Part shown: one piece after another, positions 1 to 10,989 of the stretch
How the letters are laid out: each line of letters starts with the position of its first letter
Position numbering within the stretch: the stretch's first letter is position 1
From: Arenicola marina
Taxonomy: Eukaryota; Annelida; Polychaeta; Arenicolidae
Assembly (NCBI GenBank): GCA_964019135.1
Contig: OZ025248.1
Location: 33,907,670-33,971,669 of the forward strand
DNA: 64,000 bases
Direction of reading: 5' to 3'
Notes under the pieces: model-generated
What the model was told of the DNA's origin: nothing
What the model saw: only the letters and a program-made list of their open reading frames with translations
The model's database searches: none
Position numbers and translations under genes: made by a program

Positions 1-1965
1 GGTCAATTCTTGCCTGGCCAGCCAACTCAGGTCGGCGACTGTTCCTGCCACGATTGTCGATGATGTCGCATCAAGGTAAGTGTTCTAGGCTGTTGGGAGG
101 CCGTAACGACGGCTGTACATAAGTATAACCGCAAGTTTCAAGTGCCAGCTGACCGTATATATACCGTTCGTTAGTTTCTATCATCATCGTATTTATTGTT
201 GGTGAGTGGGGAATACGTTCGGCTGATTGTTACATCAACTTTCTATTTCAAGCTATATTTTCCAAATGACTTTTATCGCAACTGGACCCTAAGTTGGCAC
301 ATAATAATGGTAGCTTTAGCCCCAAAGATAGCCCATGAGGTACCTTGGCTTGGGTTAGCGTGTGTGCAGTGTGCACAAATGTATAGGCCTAAAACACCCA
401 TCCCTCAATCCATCATGTTGGATTTACATATATCTTCGTAGCTTCGGGACTGCGGGTTGAGATAATCCGATGTAATATGATAATATGAACCATGATACAA
501 GCAGTCAAGCTGTATACGACGCTATTTTGCAGAGGATCTGCCACCCGCTTTCACACTGGTAACAAAAATATTTCCATAAAAGAAAATCATGATAGCGTAT
601 CGGGTGACTAGCCGTATATAGTATCTGTGAGGTAGGTTGCATAAAGTGACTGTGAGTGTACAGAGGGTGTTTAAATGGCCGTAAGCTGTGCCCTGAGCTA
701 GGTAACTTTTTTAATACGAAACTAACTGGTGTATGAGAAACCCATCTTTACGAGGGCCTGGTTAGTGGAGGTAAACGTGGTACACTGGACCAAACAAGCT
801 CCTGGGCTGTACGTGATACAGTGGCAGTTTCATTGCCAAATGAACATGGTTCAATATGTGAACTATTGCCGTCTAGTCTCAGTGTACGAACTGCAATATT
901 AACGTTATTCTCTGAGACGACGCATACCAATTCCTGTTTATGGGGACACAAAGCCAAAAACGTCGATATTCAATGCGCTAAAATATGTGCAATAACTTGT
1001 TAAGGTTAGTTTGTATTCTATGTGTGCAAATTTACCATATTTTCATTTATTGCGACATTAACAACTATTCTAAAATAACTTTGTTTTAGATACTGTCGTA
1101 TCATTGATATAATTGCGTCTTAATACCTTAACAAAGTCTTCAGTGAGTAATCAAGTCTCTCACGTGGCATTTGGGTGCAGGAGTGGGAGGTGCGGGAGGA
1201 GGGGGGGGGGGGGGGCAGAAGGGTCGCCCCGCCCCCGTTCGGTGAGAGATGTATTTCCAGGCTACACAATTATGTTGAAACGGACCACTAAATCTGTCAT
1301 CATTGTGCATCCCAATGTGTCGTTACGTAAACACGTATAAACTGCTACCTATTGCAGCCCAATATTGTCCCTTGCCACTGGATTCCTGCGTAAACCGCCA
1401 CGTGTGTTCATTATGGCGATGCCCAAACACGATGTGCAGAAGAGCTGCCTTTCGCTGTAGCATGGTAGTTGTGTTACCAGGAGCCTTTTTTTTCTACATT
1501 TCTTTCGGACAGAACATGCGCATTAAAAAAATGAAATAATAACACTTACTGATTGTCTGCCTACTATTATATATTGCATATTGCTGATTACTGATGGACA
1601 GAAATACGAGATATGTCCATGACGAAACCGCGGAACAATAACACATACATTCCTTTAGGGCGGATTTTATATATTACAAAAAGTCTGAACCGAGAGACCA
1701 TAAAACGGTACGGCTATAAAGTCTCGCTCTCCGAGACTACCGGGTCACCTATTTAGGCGACAAACAACGGAAGCACAGGTTCGAAACAAATTTTAGAATC
1801 TCTGCGCACACTGGTATCCTGGCTATCTGTGACGTTTCTCCCCGGTGAAAACGTTGTCGCAACGCTTGAAACAGTGAACTTAAAAAGAATGAAGAAACTT
1901 TGTGTTGTGGTGATCAAAAAGTTATACAAAAATATCCAAATGGTCTTGTTTTAGCTTAAGCATGT
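1..1965. other. No gene recognised
   Basis: Mixed-composition DNA with only short open frames and no splice-bounded coding stretch that I can support. A run of about 16 G lies near 1200-1216. Confidence 0.5.
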
Positions 1966-1970
1966 GGTTT

Positions 1971-2093
1971 AATGACGATTATAACTTACAGTCGGTCTAT
2001 GTTCTCTGGCAGGCTGCCTTATTCGTGTTGAGAGGTAGGTGGCTACATGATTATAACTTACAGTCGGTCTATGTTCTCTGGCAGGCTGCCTTA
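1971..2093 (+). repeat. Two outlying copies of the 72-bp minisatellite
   Basis: Nearly two copies of the unit containing GATTATAACTTACAGTCGGT. The same unit forms the large array starting near 3540, so this is a separate seed or remnant of that array about 1.5 kb upstream. Confidence 0.85.
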
Positions 2094-2324
2094 TGATCAT
2101 TGTGTTTTTACGCCATGCACTGTAGCCTACAGTTTCATAGCGGGAGGGGTTATGTCGACCACCCGGGGAGGGGGGGGGGGGGGGAACTATCGTACAAATC
2201 TGGTGGGGGGGTGCCGCGGGTGCCTTGATGCCTGAGAGATCGCCCAAAAAAGATACCCATATAGAGCGGACCCAAGGGGGGAGGGGGGTGACTGAAAACG
2301 TGTGTTCATAGAGCAGGTCGCAGG

Positions 2325-2640
2325 GGAAAAATACCCCTTCCGAGCAGATTTTGGCGGTAAAACGCCCCGACCGAGCGCTATTTGGCGCTAAAAACAGCGG
2401 CGGATCTAGAGGGGGGGGGGGTTACGGGCACCCCCCCCCCTTGGGAACCTGAACATACACTGTTAAAGTCGGCTTCCCCGAGCATCTCCCTCGCCCCCCC
2501 GCCCCCCTCGGTCGCAAGTTTTTTTAGAGAGCACACTCCACACCCCCGGTCGGAAGTTTTTAGAGAGCAAACCCCCCCCTTGGCAAATTCCTGGATCCGC
2601 CCTGAAAAACGCCCCGACCGAGCAGAATGTGATCCCCTAA
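2325..2640. repeat. Dispersed TTTTGGCGGTAAAACGCCCC repeat, split by a MITE
   Basis: Short repeat modules with the phrases TTGGCGGTAAAACGCC and CCGACCGAGC flank a MITE-like insertion. If 2395-2604 is removed, the flanks join into a continuous module. The same phrases recur at 32925-33003, so this is a dispersed repeat. Confidence 0.55.
2395..2604. mobile_element. Small MITE with CAG(G)GCGGATC termini
   Basis: The left end reads CAGCGGCGGATCTAG and the right end, on the opposite strand, CAGGGCGGATCCAGG, giving short imperfect terminal inverted repeats. AAAAA flanks both sides and may be the target duplication. The inside holds poly-G/poly-C runs and two copies of a GGTCGCAAGTTTTT-like phrase. 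A related right-hand end is seen near 40120-40186. It has no coding capacity. Superfamily is not assigned. Confidence 0.5.
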
Positions 2641-2663
2641 ATAACATATGTTACTTTAAAACT

Positions 2664-2812
2664 GACCCGTGGCTCTTTGTGATTAACACAATAACAATTA
2701 CATTACTATAAGACGGACCCGTGGCGCGTTGTGATTCGCACAATAACACTTACATTACTATAAGACGGACCCGTGGCATTTTGTTAGGGACACAATAACA
2801 CTTCTATATTGT
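2664..2812 (+). repeat. 52-bp tandem repeat, three copies
   Basis: GACCCGTGG recurs at 2664, 2716 and 2768, an exact 52-bp spacing. Each copy carries CACAATAACA. The last copy is incomplete. Confidence 0.8.
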
Positions 2813-3534
2813 TTGGGAGGGGACGGAAGCGCGAAGCAGGGGTCAAAGTGCACAGTGCCTACTATGAATAATGCCGATCTGCGATCATATTACCACTATT
2901 TATTCGATCAGACTCACTTTCAATTTTCGCTTGTGACGGATAACTTTGATGGTTGAAGTTTTGCATGGAGCGGTGGGGCTGTAGCATTTGAGGGGCGACC
3001 TGTATCGGGAGATGGCGGAGGCCATGACACGGGTATATTTCTATATTAAAATTCCACTACTGGCTGATACTTTCCATTTCGAACCGGGGCTCTTGTCGGT
3101 CACAAATGCCATCGATGATGTTGAACAAAGCCCATGCTGTTAATGTCTAAACAGCTTTAACTTTCTATTGAGTCAACATTAGATATGTAAACATATCCCA
3201 CACAGTCACCTATTTCGAGAACGAGTTTCCTACTGGTAAATATATCAATAGCAGTAAATCACTCTGAAGTATTGTATAAGTTGATAGCGATGAGGCAGGA
3301 TCTGAGATATGCTGACAGTGCGTGGAGCTCCACTCCGACTGGACTTTGTCGCTTTGTCAGCCATACTATACCGAGATAACACTAGTTAACTGTACCATGC
3401 ATTCATCAGTTCATACATGACCTGAGTGACAGGTGGTATATCGTTGTAACGGCGGCTTAAACATCTGGTCTCTGCCATGATAAATATGTACCATTAATAT
3501 AGGAGGCTCTGGTAGACAAGGTTATTCGTGCGGG
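2813..3534. other. No gene recognised
   Basis: Unique-looking sequence between two repeat blocks. No long open frame, tRNA or convincing splice-bounded exon seen. Confidence 0.45.
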
Positions 3535-3540
3535 GATATA

Positions 3541-5562
3541 TGTGGAAACATGATTATAACTTTCAATCGGTCTACCGAAATGGTCTCTGGCAGACTGCCT
3601 TTTTCGCGTTGAGAGGTATATGTGGCTACATGATTATAACTTACAGTCGGTCTATGTTCTCTGGCAGACTGCCTTGTTCGTGTTGAGAGGTATAGGTGGC
3701 TACATGATTATAACTTACAGTCGGTCTATGGTCTCTGGCAGACTGCCTTGTTCGTGTTGAGAGGTAGGTGGCTACATGATTATAACTTACAGTCGGTCTA
3801 TGGTCTCTGGCAGACTGCCTTGTTCGTGTTGTGAGGTAGGTGGCTACATGATTATAACTTACAGTCGGTCAACCGAAAAGGTCTCTGGCAGACTGCCTTG
3901 TTCGTGTTGAGAGGTAGGTGGCTACATGATTATAACTTACAGTCGGTCTATGGTCTCTGGCAGACTGCCTTGTTCGTGTTGTGAGGTAGGTGGCTACATG
4001 ATTATAACTTACAGTCGGTCTATGGTCTCTGGCAGACTGCCTTGTTCGTGTTGAGAGGTAGGTGGCTACATGATTATAACTTACAGTCGGTCTATGTTCT
4101 CTGGCAGACTGCCTTGTTCGTGTTGTGAGGTAGGTGGCTACATGATTATAACTTACAGTCGGTCAACCGAAAAGGTCTCTGGCAGACTACCTTGTCCGCG
4201 TTGAGAGGTATAGGTGGCTACATGATTATAACTTACAGTCGGTCTATGTTCTCTGGCAGACTGCCTTGTTCGTGTTGAGAGGTAGGTGGCTACATGATTA
4301 TAACTTACAGTCGGTCAACCAAAAAGGTCTCTGGCAGACTACCTTGTCCGCGTTGAGAGGTATAGGTGGCTACATGATTATAACTTACAGTCGGTCTATG
4401 TTCTCTGGCAGACTGCCTTGTTCGTGTTGAGAGGTAGGTGGCTACATGATTATAACTTACAGTCGGTCAACCGAAAAGGTCTCTGGCAGACTACCTTGTC
4501 CGCGTTGAGAGGTATAGGTGGCTACATGATTATAACTTACAGTGAGTCTATGTTCTCTGGCAGGCTGCCTTGTTCGTGTTGTGAGGTATAGGTGGCTACA
4601 TGATTATAACTTACAGTCGGTCTACCGAAAAGGTCTCTGGCAGACTACCTTGTCCGCGTCGAGAGGTATAGGTGGCTACATGATTATAACTTACAGTCGG
4701 TCTATGTTCTCTGGCAGACTGCCTTGTTCGTGTTGAGAGGTAGGTGGCTACATGATTATAACTTACAGTCGGTCAACCGAAAAGGTCTCTGGCAGACTAC
4801 CTTGTCCGCGTTGAGAGGTATAGGTGGCTACATGATTATAACTTACAGTGAGTCTATGTTCTCTGGCAGGCTGCCTTGTTCGTGTTGTGAGGTATAGGTG
4901 GCTACATGATTATAACTTACAGTCGGTCTACCGAAAAGGTCTCTGGCAGACTACCTTGTCCGCGTCGAGAGGTATAGGTGTGTAGTATTTCTGGCCCCAG
5001 GCCCGAATGGACGCCGAAAGTTCTTAACCCGCAGAGGCGGGATTTGAACCGGCGACCTTCCGCATCCCGAGCGAACACCTTACACGTTAGGCCAAAGGGA
5101 ACTTCCCATTTGGCCCGAGGCGCTTGGTGTCTTTCATCCACCGGGCCTGGGCCGAGATATCACACTCCACCCTTTCCCCAATCGACTGCGACCTCGCAGT
5201 GACCGCCACCATGCGCCACGCCGTCAAACCGGACGCTGGCCATATCCTGTGGCTCCGGGTGGTTCCGACAACCCAGGTTCGTCTCCATCGGCACCAAATG
5301 TAGTATTTCTGGCCCCAGGCCCGAATGGACGCCGAAAGTTCTTAACCCGCCGAGGCGGGATTTGAACCGGCGACCTTCCGCATCCCGAGCGAACACCTTA
5401 CACGTTAGGCCAAAGGGAACTTCCCATTTGGCCCGAGGCGCTTGGTGTCTTTCATCCACCGGGCCTGGGCCGAGATATCACAGGTGGCTACATGATTATA
5501 ACTTACAGTCGGTCTATGGTCTCTGGCAGACTGCCTTGTTCGTGTTGAGAGGTAGGTGGCCA
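3541..5562 (+). repeat. 72/77-bp minisatellite array, interrupted by an LTR-type element
   Basis: About 20 tandem copies of a unit containing GATTATAACTTACAGTCGGT followed by CTCTGGCAGACTGCCTTG. Two length classes, about 72 and 77 bp, differ by a short insert (ACCGAAAAGG against ATG). They alternate in a partly ordered way from about 4140 to 4980. The array stops at 4980, is interrupted by 502 bp, and resumes in register at 5483 for one more copy. Confidence 0.92.
4981..5482 (-). mobile_element. TRIM-like miniature LTR element with tRNA-like terminal repeats
   Basis: Two near-identical 184-bp direct repeats (4981-5164 and 5299-5482) surround 134 bp of non-coding sequence. Each repeat begins TG and ends CA. 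The 4-bp target duplication GGTG is at 4977-4980 and 5483-5486. Read on the minus strand, the inner sequence starts two bases after the repeat with TGGTGCCGATGG, as a primer-binding site would. It ends in a purine tract (GGGGAAAGGGTGGAG) touching the other repeat, as a polypurine tract would. Each repeat contains a tRNA-like stretch with a B-box (GGTTCAAATCC). This is a non-autonomous fossil that looks whole. Near-identity of its repeats suggests recent insertion. The alternative, a dimeric SINE, explains the ends less well. Confidence 0.75.
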
Positions 5563-7184
5563 CATCCCCGTAACTTTCATCTCCTATATTGGGGCCTTAG
5601 CCCAGCCAAGAGAACCATGATTTTGCGGAGGATAGGACACGTGATTAATGTGTATTTCAATCTATCCTTCAATATTCCGAAACCAAATATTGGATGAAAA
5701 CTATGGATACAATGGAAAGGTTACAGTAGTGAAGTAGGCCTATCCTTGGCCTTCACGTGATCCTGTCGCGGATTGTATAGAGGCTATGTTTACATTCTCA
5801 CGAGGTAGATGATAGCTGTGAAGAGAAAGTGTGTGGGTGGTGTGAGGGGAGGAAGTGTGAGGCAGGCCGGGCAGGCTTTATACAGATAGTTTGGGGCTTT
5901 TCTGAAAGACAGACGGTCGAAGAGGTTCAATCCCAAAATGCTTTCGTGACATGTTCAATAAACATCTGGAGACTGGTCGTTGGTTGATTGACAGCAGAAA
6001 CCGAATATCGCTGATTGGCTGTCTATTGGCGGTTGTTGAGACTGCATGTATCTGATTGGCTATGGGGGACCCTATCTGTCGGCAGTCGGTGATTGGCTAT
6101 GGGGGACGGTATATATCGGCATTCGCTGATTGGCTATGGGGAACCGTATATGTCGCAGATTGTCTGTGAGGACTATTATGGTGCTAATTGACTATAAAAA
6201 ACCTCAAATGAGCTGCATCATATGTCAGCCTGCATTTCGAGCTGGAAGCTCATACTTTGAATCTTAGATTTATCAGGAAGCGACACAGCGAGACGAAGAA
6301 ATAGTACAGGGATCTACGTTTAATCCAATTTGAGAAGGGCGGTTTGGGTCCGTCACCAGATATTATATTATGCATAAAAGCAAATTAAAATATTGCTTTT
6401 TTGCCCATGCAGGCTAACGTGGGCCAAAAACCTTACGGGACATTGAAATGGGGTTAGATGAGGCCTGTATTTTGATATCGTAACGTGTAAATATTTTTAG
6501 AATAAGAGCAAGTTAATATCTTCATTATATGCTTTGATACACTACATGTCAAACTTGCTATATGTATATATGTTATTTTATTCTTACGTCAATGAAATAT
6601 TTTCTTACGACCAATAGACGTCATTTATGTTTCAGATCTTTGACTCCGGGCATTCCACAACCTGTGATTAGGGAATAATACCTTGTTTGACTGTCCGTCG
6701 GGAGTATGTTATTGTCGGCTGGATACCACCGAAGGAATACATAATGGTCCCCTAATCTGCAAGAATTAAGACAAGGATTAAACCTGCGTCGTTTGCCGAG
6801 GTCAAATAGAGGTTATGTTGTCCAGTTGTCGTCTGCTGGACTTCGTTCGGCGCATGCGCACGAGTGCGCCCGGTCGGCCCGGAGAGAGACAACAAGGATA
6901 TCACTGATTACGCAAACCGAGCGGCGCAGACGGCTGGCGGCAGCTAGGAAATCGATGAACGGGGGGGGGACTCGCACCGCGTGAACCCCGGCTACAACAG
7001 GCTGCTCAGACAGTACGACGACGGCTGCCTGCCTTGCAGGGAAACACGCACGTGGGAGGAGGGGGACAACCGACCGACCCAGCGCCGCCGACACTTCACA
7101 GCGCCCGCCAGGGCCAGTCGCGTAGCTGCTATAAGACTATATAGTGCAACGGTCCTCAGCCACATGGAGTCACGGCACATGCAG
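5563..7184. other. Upstream region, no gene recognised
   Basis: Mostly unique sequence, AT-rich around 6360-6600. At 6010-6165 three degenerate 37-38-bp copies carry GATTGGCTATGGGG, which includes an inverted CCAAT box. From about 6800 the sequence becomes CpG-rich, leading into the promoter-like region before 7345. Confidence 0.5.
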
Positions 7185-7344
7185 ACACGCTGTGACGTCA
7201 TCACGGCCGGCGACGTCACGACGTCATCATTTCGGGTGCTGAAATCGGGTGTCCCGGTCGGGGTGTTCCGGGAGGCCGGTGTCCAGACAGTGGTGGTGCC
7301 GTCACGGTGAGGCAGCGCCGGGGGCAGCCGCTGGCCGCTAGACC
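7185..7344 (+). promoter_or_regulatory. CRE-rich promoter or 5' UTR of first exon 1A
   Basis: A perfect CRE (TGACGTCA) lies at 7193-7200 and two further GACGTCA cores at 7212-7226, inside GC-rich DNA 115-150 bp before a well-placed ATG. Sites of this kind bind CREB/ATF-family factors and mark many constitutive and inducible promoters. The transcription start is not visible. Confidence 0.5.
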
Positions 7345-7393
7345 ATGGGTCAGCTATGTAGCTGTCACAGGGCGGACCGCGCCTGGTCGTCAG
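7345..7393 (+). CDS. Alternative first coding exon 1A, myristoylation/palmitoylation motif
   Basis: The ATG has a strong Kozak context (GACCATGG). The exon encodes MGQLCSCHRADRAWSS plus the first base of a Gly codon, then meets a clean donor (CAG|GTAAGC). It ends in phase 1, which joins in frame to the acceptor at 34506/34507 and would give a protein of about 918 residues. Met-Gly-Gln-Leu-Cys-Ser fits the N-myristoylation pattern, and Cys5 and Cys7 are placed for S-palmitoylation, as in SH4-type membrane anchors. That would put this isoform on the inner face of a membrane. The link to the main exon rests on phase and orientation only, across a 27-kb intron. It could instead belong to an unseen gene. 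Confidence 0.5.
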
Positions 7394-7960
7394 GTAAGCA
7401 TGGGGGGGGGGGCGTCTCGCCTCCGGCCCTCGCCCACGTACGCCCCCTCCCGTTCAGTTTGTACTATGTGGCCCGTTGGATTCGCGTGCTGTGGTATTGT
7501 AAATGTATGTACATAGCAGATGTGTGGGAGGGTGGTGTGTGCTGGGTAAATGTGGAGTTTGTTCAGTCATGGTGTGTCTATCGTGCGAGATTTCTGTGGT
7601 GGGACAGAAGGGCTGCGCAGAAACTGTCAATGGTACAGTCATGTACGGTTACGTCATGACAAGAATCGGGTTTTCCACCCCTTTGTATCAAGTAATCCGT
7701 ACTCCTCATTTCCACGTGGCTTAAACTCCACTTTAGGCAAGGCCGTAGGATGTGGTCCGGCGGTACCGGCTCTGGGACCGGCTATGGCCAGACCACTTTT
7801 GTTGCGGCGTTAGGTTTTTCGTGTGATCCGGGACGCTACCCCTTCCCCAAGTAGAGTTGCGCTTGTCTTTGGCCGGTGGGACATGCGAAAGTGTCCCCCA
7901 ATGCGGATATGCCCCCCTTATAAAATACATGATATTGAGACTCTCTCCGCTTTATGTGTT
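7394..7960. other. Intron sequence
   Basis: Begins with a poly-G run just after the donor. No further coding signal is seen up to the fold-back element. Confidence 0.5.
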
Positions 7961-8245
7961 CGTACCACAGGCACAGTAAATCGACTAACACAGAGGGGAG
8001 GGTGGGGAGGGGTCCGCACCGCCTACTAATAAATAAGAACGGGGGTGGAGGGCGGGGAGGGTCCGCACCGCCTACTAATAAACAAAAACGGGGGGTGCGG
8101 CGGGGGGAGGGCGGGGAGGGTCCCCACCGCCTACTAATAAACAAGAAGTTTATTGTTTATTAGTAGGCGGTGCGGACCCCCCCCCCCCCTCCCCACCCCA
8201 CCCACCCCTCTGTGTCAGTCGCTTTACTGTGTCTGTGGTTCGTAC
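7961..8245. mobile_element. Fold-back (long inverted repeat) element
   Basis: Roughly 80-90 bp at the left (from CGTACCACAGGCACAGTAAA) recurs inverted at the right (ending with the complement of the same phrase near 8241). The inverted arms include GTCCGCACCGCCTACTAATA. The left arm holds three tandem copies of that phrase. The centre is the near-palindrome around TTTATTGTTTATTAGTA. No open frame and no obvious target duplication. Best read as a fold-back or MITE-type insertion. Confidence 0.65.
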
Positions 8246-8920
8246 GGTGCCATTATGATATGGCGACTTTGGAGAGCATACCACAGACTACCAGTCCATT
8301 CCTACGACTGAGTGTTAGGTCCGTACAAAGTGTTACTAAGCAGTGCTTCCACCTAGTGAGCGATTCCGTGTGTTTATGATAACCAACCCTGGGGTGATAT
8401 ACACGATACTCTAAAAGGACACCGTTCAGTGCAGAGCGCTCGCCGGCACCTCACGTGGATCTCCAGTTAACTGTAACCCGGTATTTAGAGAGATTCGGCA
8501 TCCTTAGCCGCCCCCGGCCGGCGCCACTCGACGTTGGGTTGTGGTTGGATCGGATGCCGGGGGGGGGGGGGGATGGGGGAGGAGTGGGGGGTCCTACGTA
8601 CTGGTTGACGTACAGCCGTGCGGTTTTTGCGGTCAGCCTCGAAGTTGTTCAGTGAGTGCTAAGGGTTCTATAGGAGTTTGTTTCGTAGCTAGAATCCAGA
8701 TTCCTATTGTCACCGCATCTGGAAACCGTTTGAGGGAGTCCCAAATATGTTCATGGGTTAACAAAAGTATACCTATATCTTGTCGCCAAAGTTCTCTGCA
8801 TAAATTAGCTCACCATATAAGTGTTCCGTCACCAGTGGTCACTGGGTATAACTTGGTTTGTCCCTATGCCCATATGGGTCAATTGTCCTAGGTCTATTGC
8901 GTTCCTCTCTATGTAAATTA
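8246..8920. other. Intron sequence
   Basis: No exon recognised. A G-run lies at 8559-8571. Confidence 0.4.
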
Positions 8921-9450
8921 TCTGATCCTGACCGCTTCCCTGGGTCACTGTGTAAATGATCTGATCTTGGCGGCGTCTCTGGGTTCCTGGCAAGCTCCCC
9001 GCACGGTGGCACTACGCAAGCGCCGCTTTTACCGCTTCTATCGGCCGGGGGCAAATTTCAAGATTCTTGAAAAACGGTCAAATCAGCTGTAATTTCTTGC
9101 AACATTGTAGTTTTCAACAATCAAACATAAAAAAACGAGCTTTGCTTATTTAATACAGCAAAACACATCTTGTACCCTTTCGCAAAATTTATAATTGGGA
9201 CAGAACTCTTTCTTTTCATCACCTGATTTCATGTGTTATTAGGCTTAGGCTGGGTCCCAGCATTAACTTTTAGAAATGCCGACGCATTTTTCCTATCAAT
9301 TTGCGCAGCGCCGCCCTGAGTGTGAAAATGCATTGAGGACGTAGGCGACAACAGAGATATAATGAAGCCCTAGCGGAGTAAGTCGAACGCAGAGAGTGGG
9401 TTCCTGGGTAAACTGTCTGACCTTGACCGCTTCCCCAGGTCATTGGGTAA
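8921..9450 (+). repeat. Short degenerate minisatellite split by an inserted element
   Basis: Phrases close to TCTGATCTTGACCGCTTCCC and GGTCACTGGGTAAA recur on both sides of 8991-9397. They indicate a few tandem copies of roughly 35-50 bp that existed before the insertion. Confidence 0.45.
8991..9397. mobile_element. Non-coding transposable element with 10-bp target duplication
   Basis: The element begins CAAGCTCCCCGCACGGTGGC and ends GTCGAACGCAGAGAGT. It is flanked by the perfect 10-bp direct repeat GGGTTCCTGG (8981-8990 and 9398-9407). A second, shorter copy with the same ends lies at 42779-42894 with its own 9-bp duplication. A target duplication of 9-10 bp recalls Mutator-like elements, but I see no clear terminal inverted repeat. 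A retroposed sequence is the main alternative. No coding frame is present. Confidence 0.6.
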
Positions 9451-9788
9451 AGTACGCTAGCTCAGACCCCTTTCCATCTGACAGTGAGTGACTACGGAAT
9501 ACTGGACCTGTACAAAGCAAACACTCAAACACGTGGTTCTTCTGTTTGGTTCCTGCTTGGTTACAAATTACTGTCGAGAGAAAGTGCTTCGCTGTCGTCT
9601 TGGGTCGGCCTTCTGGTGGTCTTCTGTCAGAACTTGAGAATCTGGAAGCGACGACTGCTGTCTGTGGTAAACCGCATCGTCCTGTCTGTTGTTAAGTGGG
9701 TGTTTGTCACCAGGGTCTCCTGGATGTCGTCAGGGGAGGGCCCGAGACACAAACAAACCGTGACGACCGCTGGGGACGGAGTGGCGTG

Positions 9789-9841
9789 ATGGCGACGAAT
9801 GTGGGGGGTGGGGGAGGACAACAGTGGGCACTGACTGAAAG
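9789..9841 (+). CDS. Possible further first exon (phase 2)
   Basis: ATGGCGACG opens a frame reading MATNVGGGGGQQWALTE. It stops at a strong donor (GAAAG|GTGAGC) in phase 2, so it cannot join directly to the acceptor at 34506 in frame. It would need an intermediate exon or belong to another transcript. A short frame with a good start and donor can arise by chance. Confidence 0.2.
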
Positions 9842-9929
9842 GTGAGCGGCGTGAGGTGGTCCAGATCTTAAGCCACGCCCGGATCCGGAAAGTAAACCAG
9901 CGCCACTTACCGGACTGATAGTGAAAGCC

Positions 9930-10280
9930 GAATGTCGTCCGGTTGTGTTCTAGCGCCCCAATGCCCACTCATCCCTCCCTACCGCCCTCACTCCCTCCCT
10001 CCCTCCTGTCACCCACGCTCCGTTGCCCAGGCCCCGTCACCCACGCCCTGTTTACCCTGCCTGACTCCCGCAGGAGACGCAGGAGCTGCACTCAGAGCTA
10101 TCGTCCCCCCTCCTGTCGCCCCCCCCCCCCCACCCCCCTTCCGCCCCTCCCGCTCCCCTTCCGTTTCCCTCCACCTCACCCTCTTCCCACCCAAACCACT
10201 TTCCCTCATGCGGGATGATAACCTCAGCGCCCCTATCCCTTACCCCCCCCCCTCGGGTCCCCAGTGATAAAGAACCGCGC
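9930..10280. repeat. C-rich low-complexity tract
   Basis: Pyrimidine-rich sequence with many CCCT and CCCCC runs, open in several frames on both strands. The frames are composition artefacts. No gene is supported. Confidence 0.6.
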
Positions 10281-10450
10281 TGGGACACATCTTGTCTGCC
10301 CTGGAGCCCCTTTCACTGGCGGCCCTGGCTGGGTGAGCAGTCAGTTCACCGTGTCCGCCAAGTGTGTCCAGAGTCTCCTGAGTCACAAGTCGTCGCGATG
10401 CCGTCTCTGGGTGTGCTGGAAGCCGGAAAGCGGACAACTTAATCAATCCA

Positions 10451-10545
10451 GATATGTACCTGTAGCCGGATAGCTGATCCATTGGTCCAGGGATGTACCT
10501 GTAGCCGGATAGCTGATCCATTGGTCCAGGGATGTACCTTTAGCC
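10451..10545 (+). repeat. 39-bp tandem repeat, about 2.4 copies
   Basis: GTAGCCGGATAGCTGATCCA recurs 39 bp apart (10462 and 10501), with GGTCCAGGGATGTACCT between, then a decayed third copy. Confidence 0.85.
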
Positions 10546-10844
10546 TGACCTGTTGACCTGTTGATCCATGGATGTAGTTTAAGCCGAACTGCCGAACTCT
10601 GGATATCCACTCCTGGAGTCAGAATACCACATGGATACCAAGCAACATCTTCACTTAATCGATTCCAGATGTTAGTTTACTAATGGAAGGATAAATTTGT
10701 AGACTTTCCCCCGGGAATACAGACATCGTTGGCGACCACTGACTGTGTAGGTCAGAGGGTTTAATACTGGCCGGAGCCTGTGGCAGTTCGGGACAGCTGA
10801 GTACCCTCCCGGGAGGGGGTGGTCCCGGGGTCACCGGAGTCAGC

Positions 10845-10914
10845 ATGGAGCATCTGGCGCCCTGCTACTGGACGCAGGGCACGGACGACCAGGACACGCC
10901 CAGATTCCTGGAGG
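10845..10914 (+). CDS. Alternative first coding exon 1B, no acylation motif
   Basis: The ATG (GTCAGCATGG, purine at -3) opens 23 codons beginning MEHLAPCYWTQGTDDQ and ending with FLE. The exon stops at a GT donor (GAGG|GTAGGA) in phase 1. Joined to the acceptor at 34506/34507 this makes a Gly codon and continues in frame, predicting about 925 residues. The second residue is Glu, so this isoform cannot be N-myristoylated and would be soluble unless recruited. The 120 bp upstream is GC-rich, but I see no specific promoter element. The donor is weaker than that of exon 1A. The assignment is inference from phase, strand and position. Confidence 0.4.
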
Positions 10915-10989
10915 GTAGGATGCCATGGTTACATTGGGGGGGGGGGCGCCCCCACTCCGTCCCCCCCTAACGTACACATCCCTTCTATA

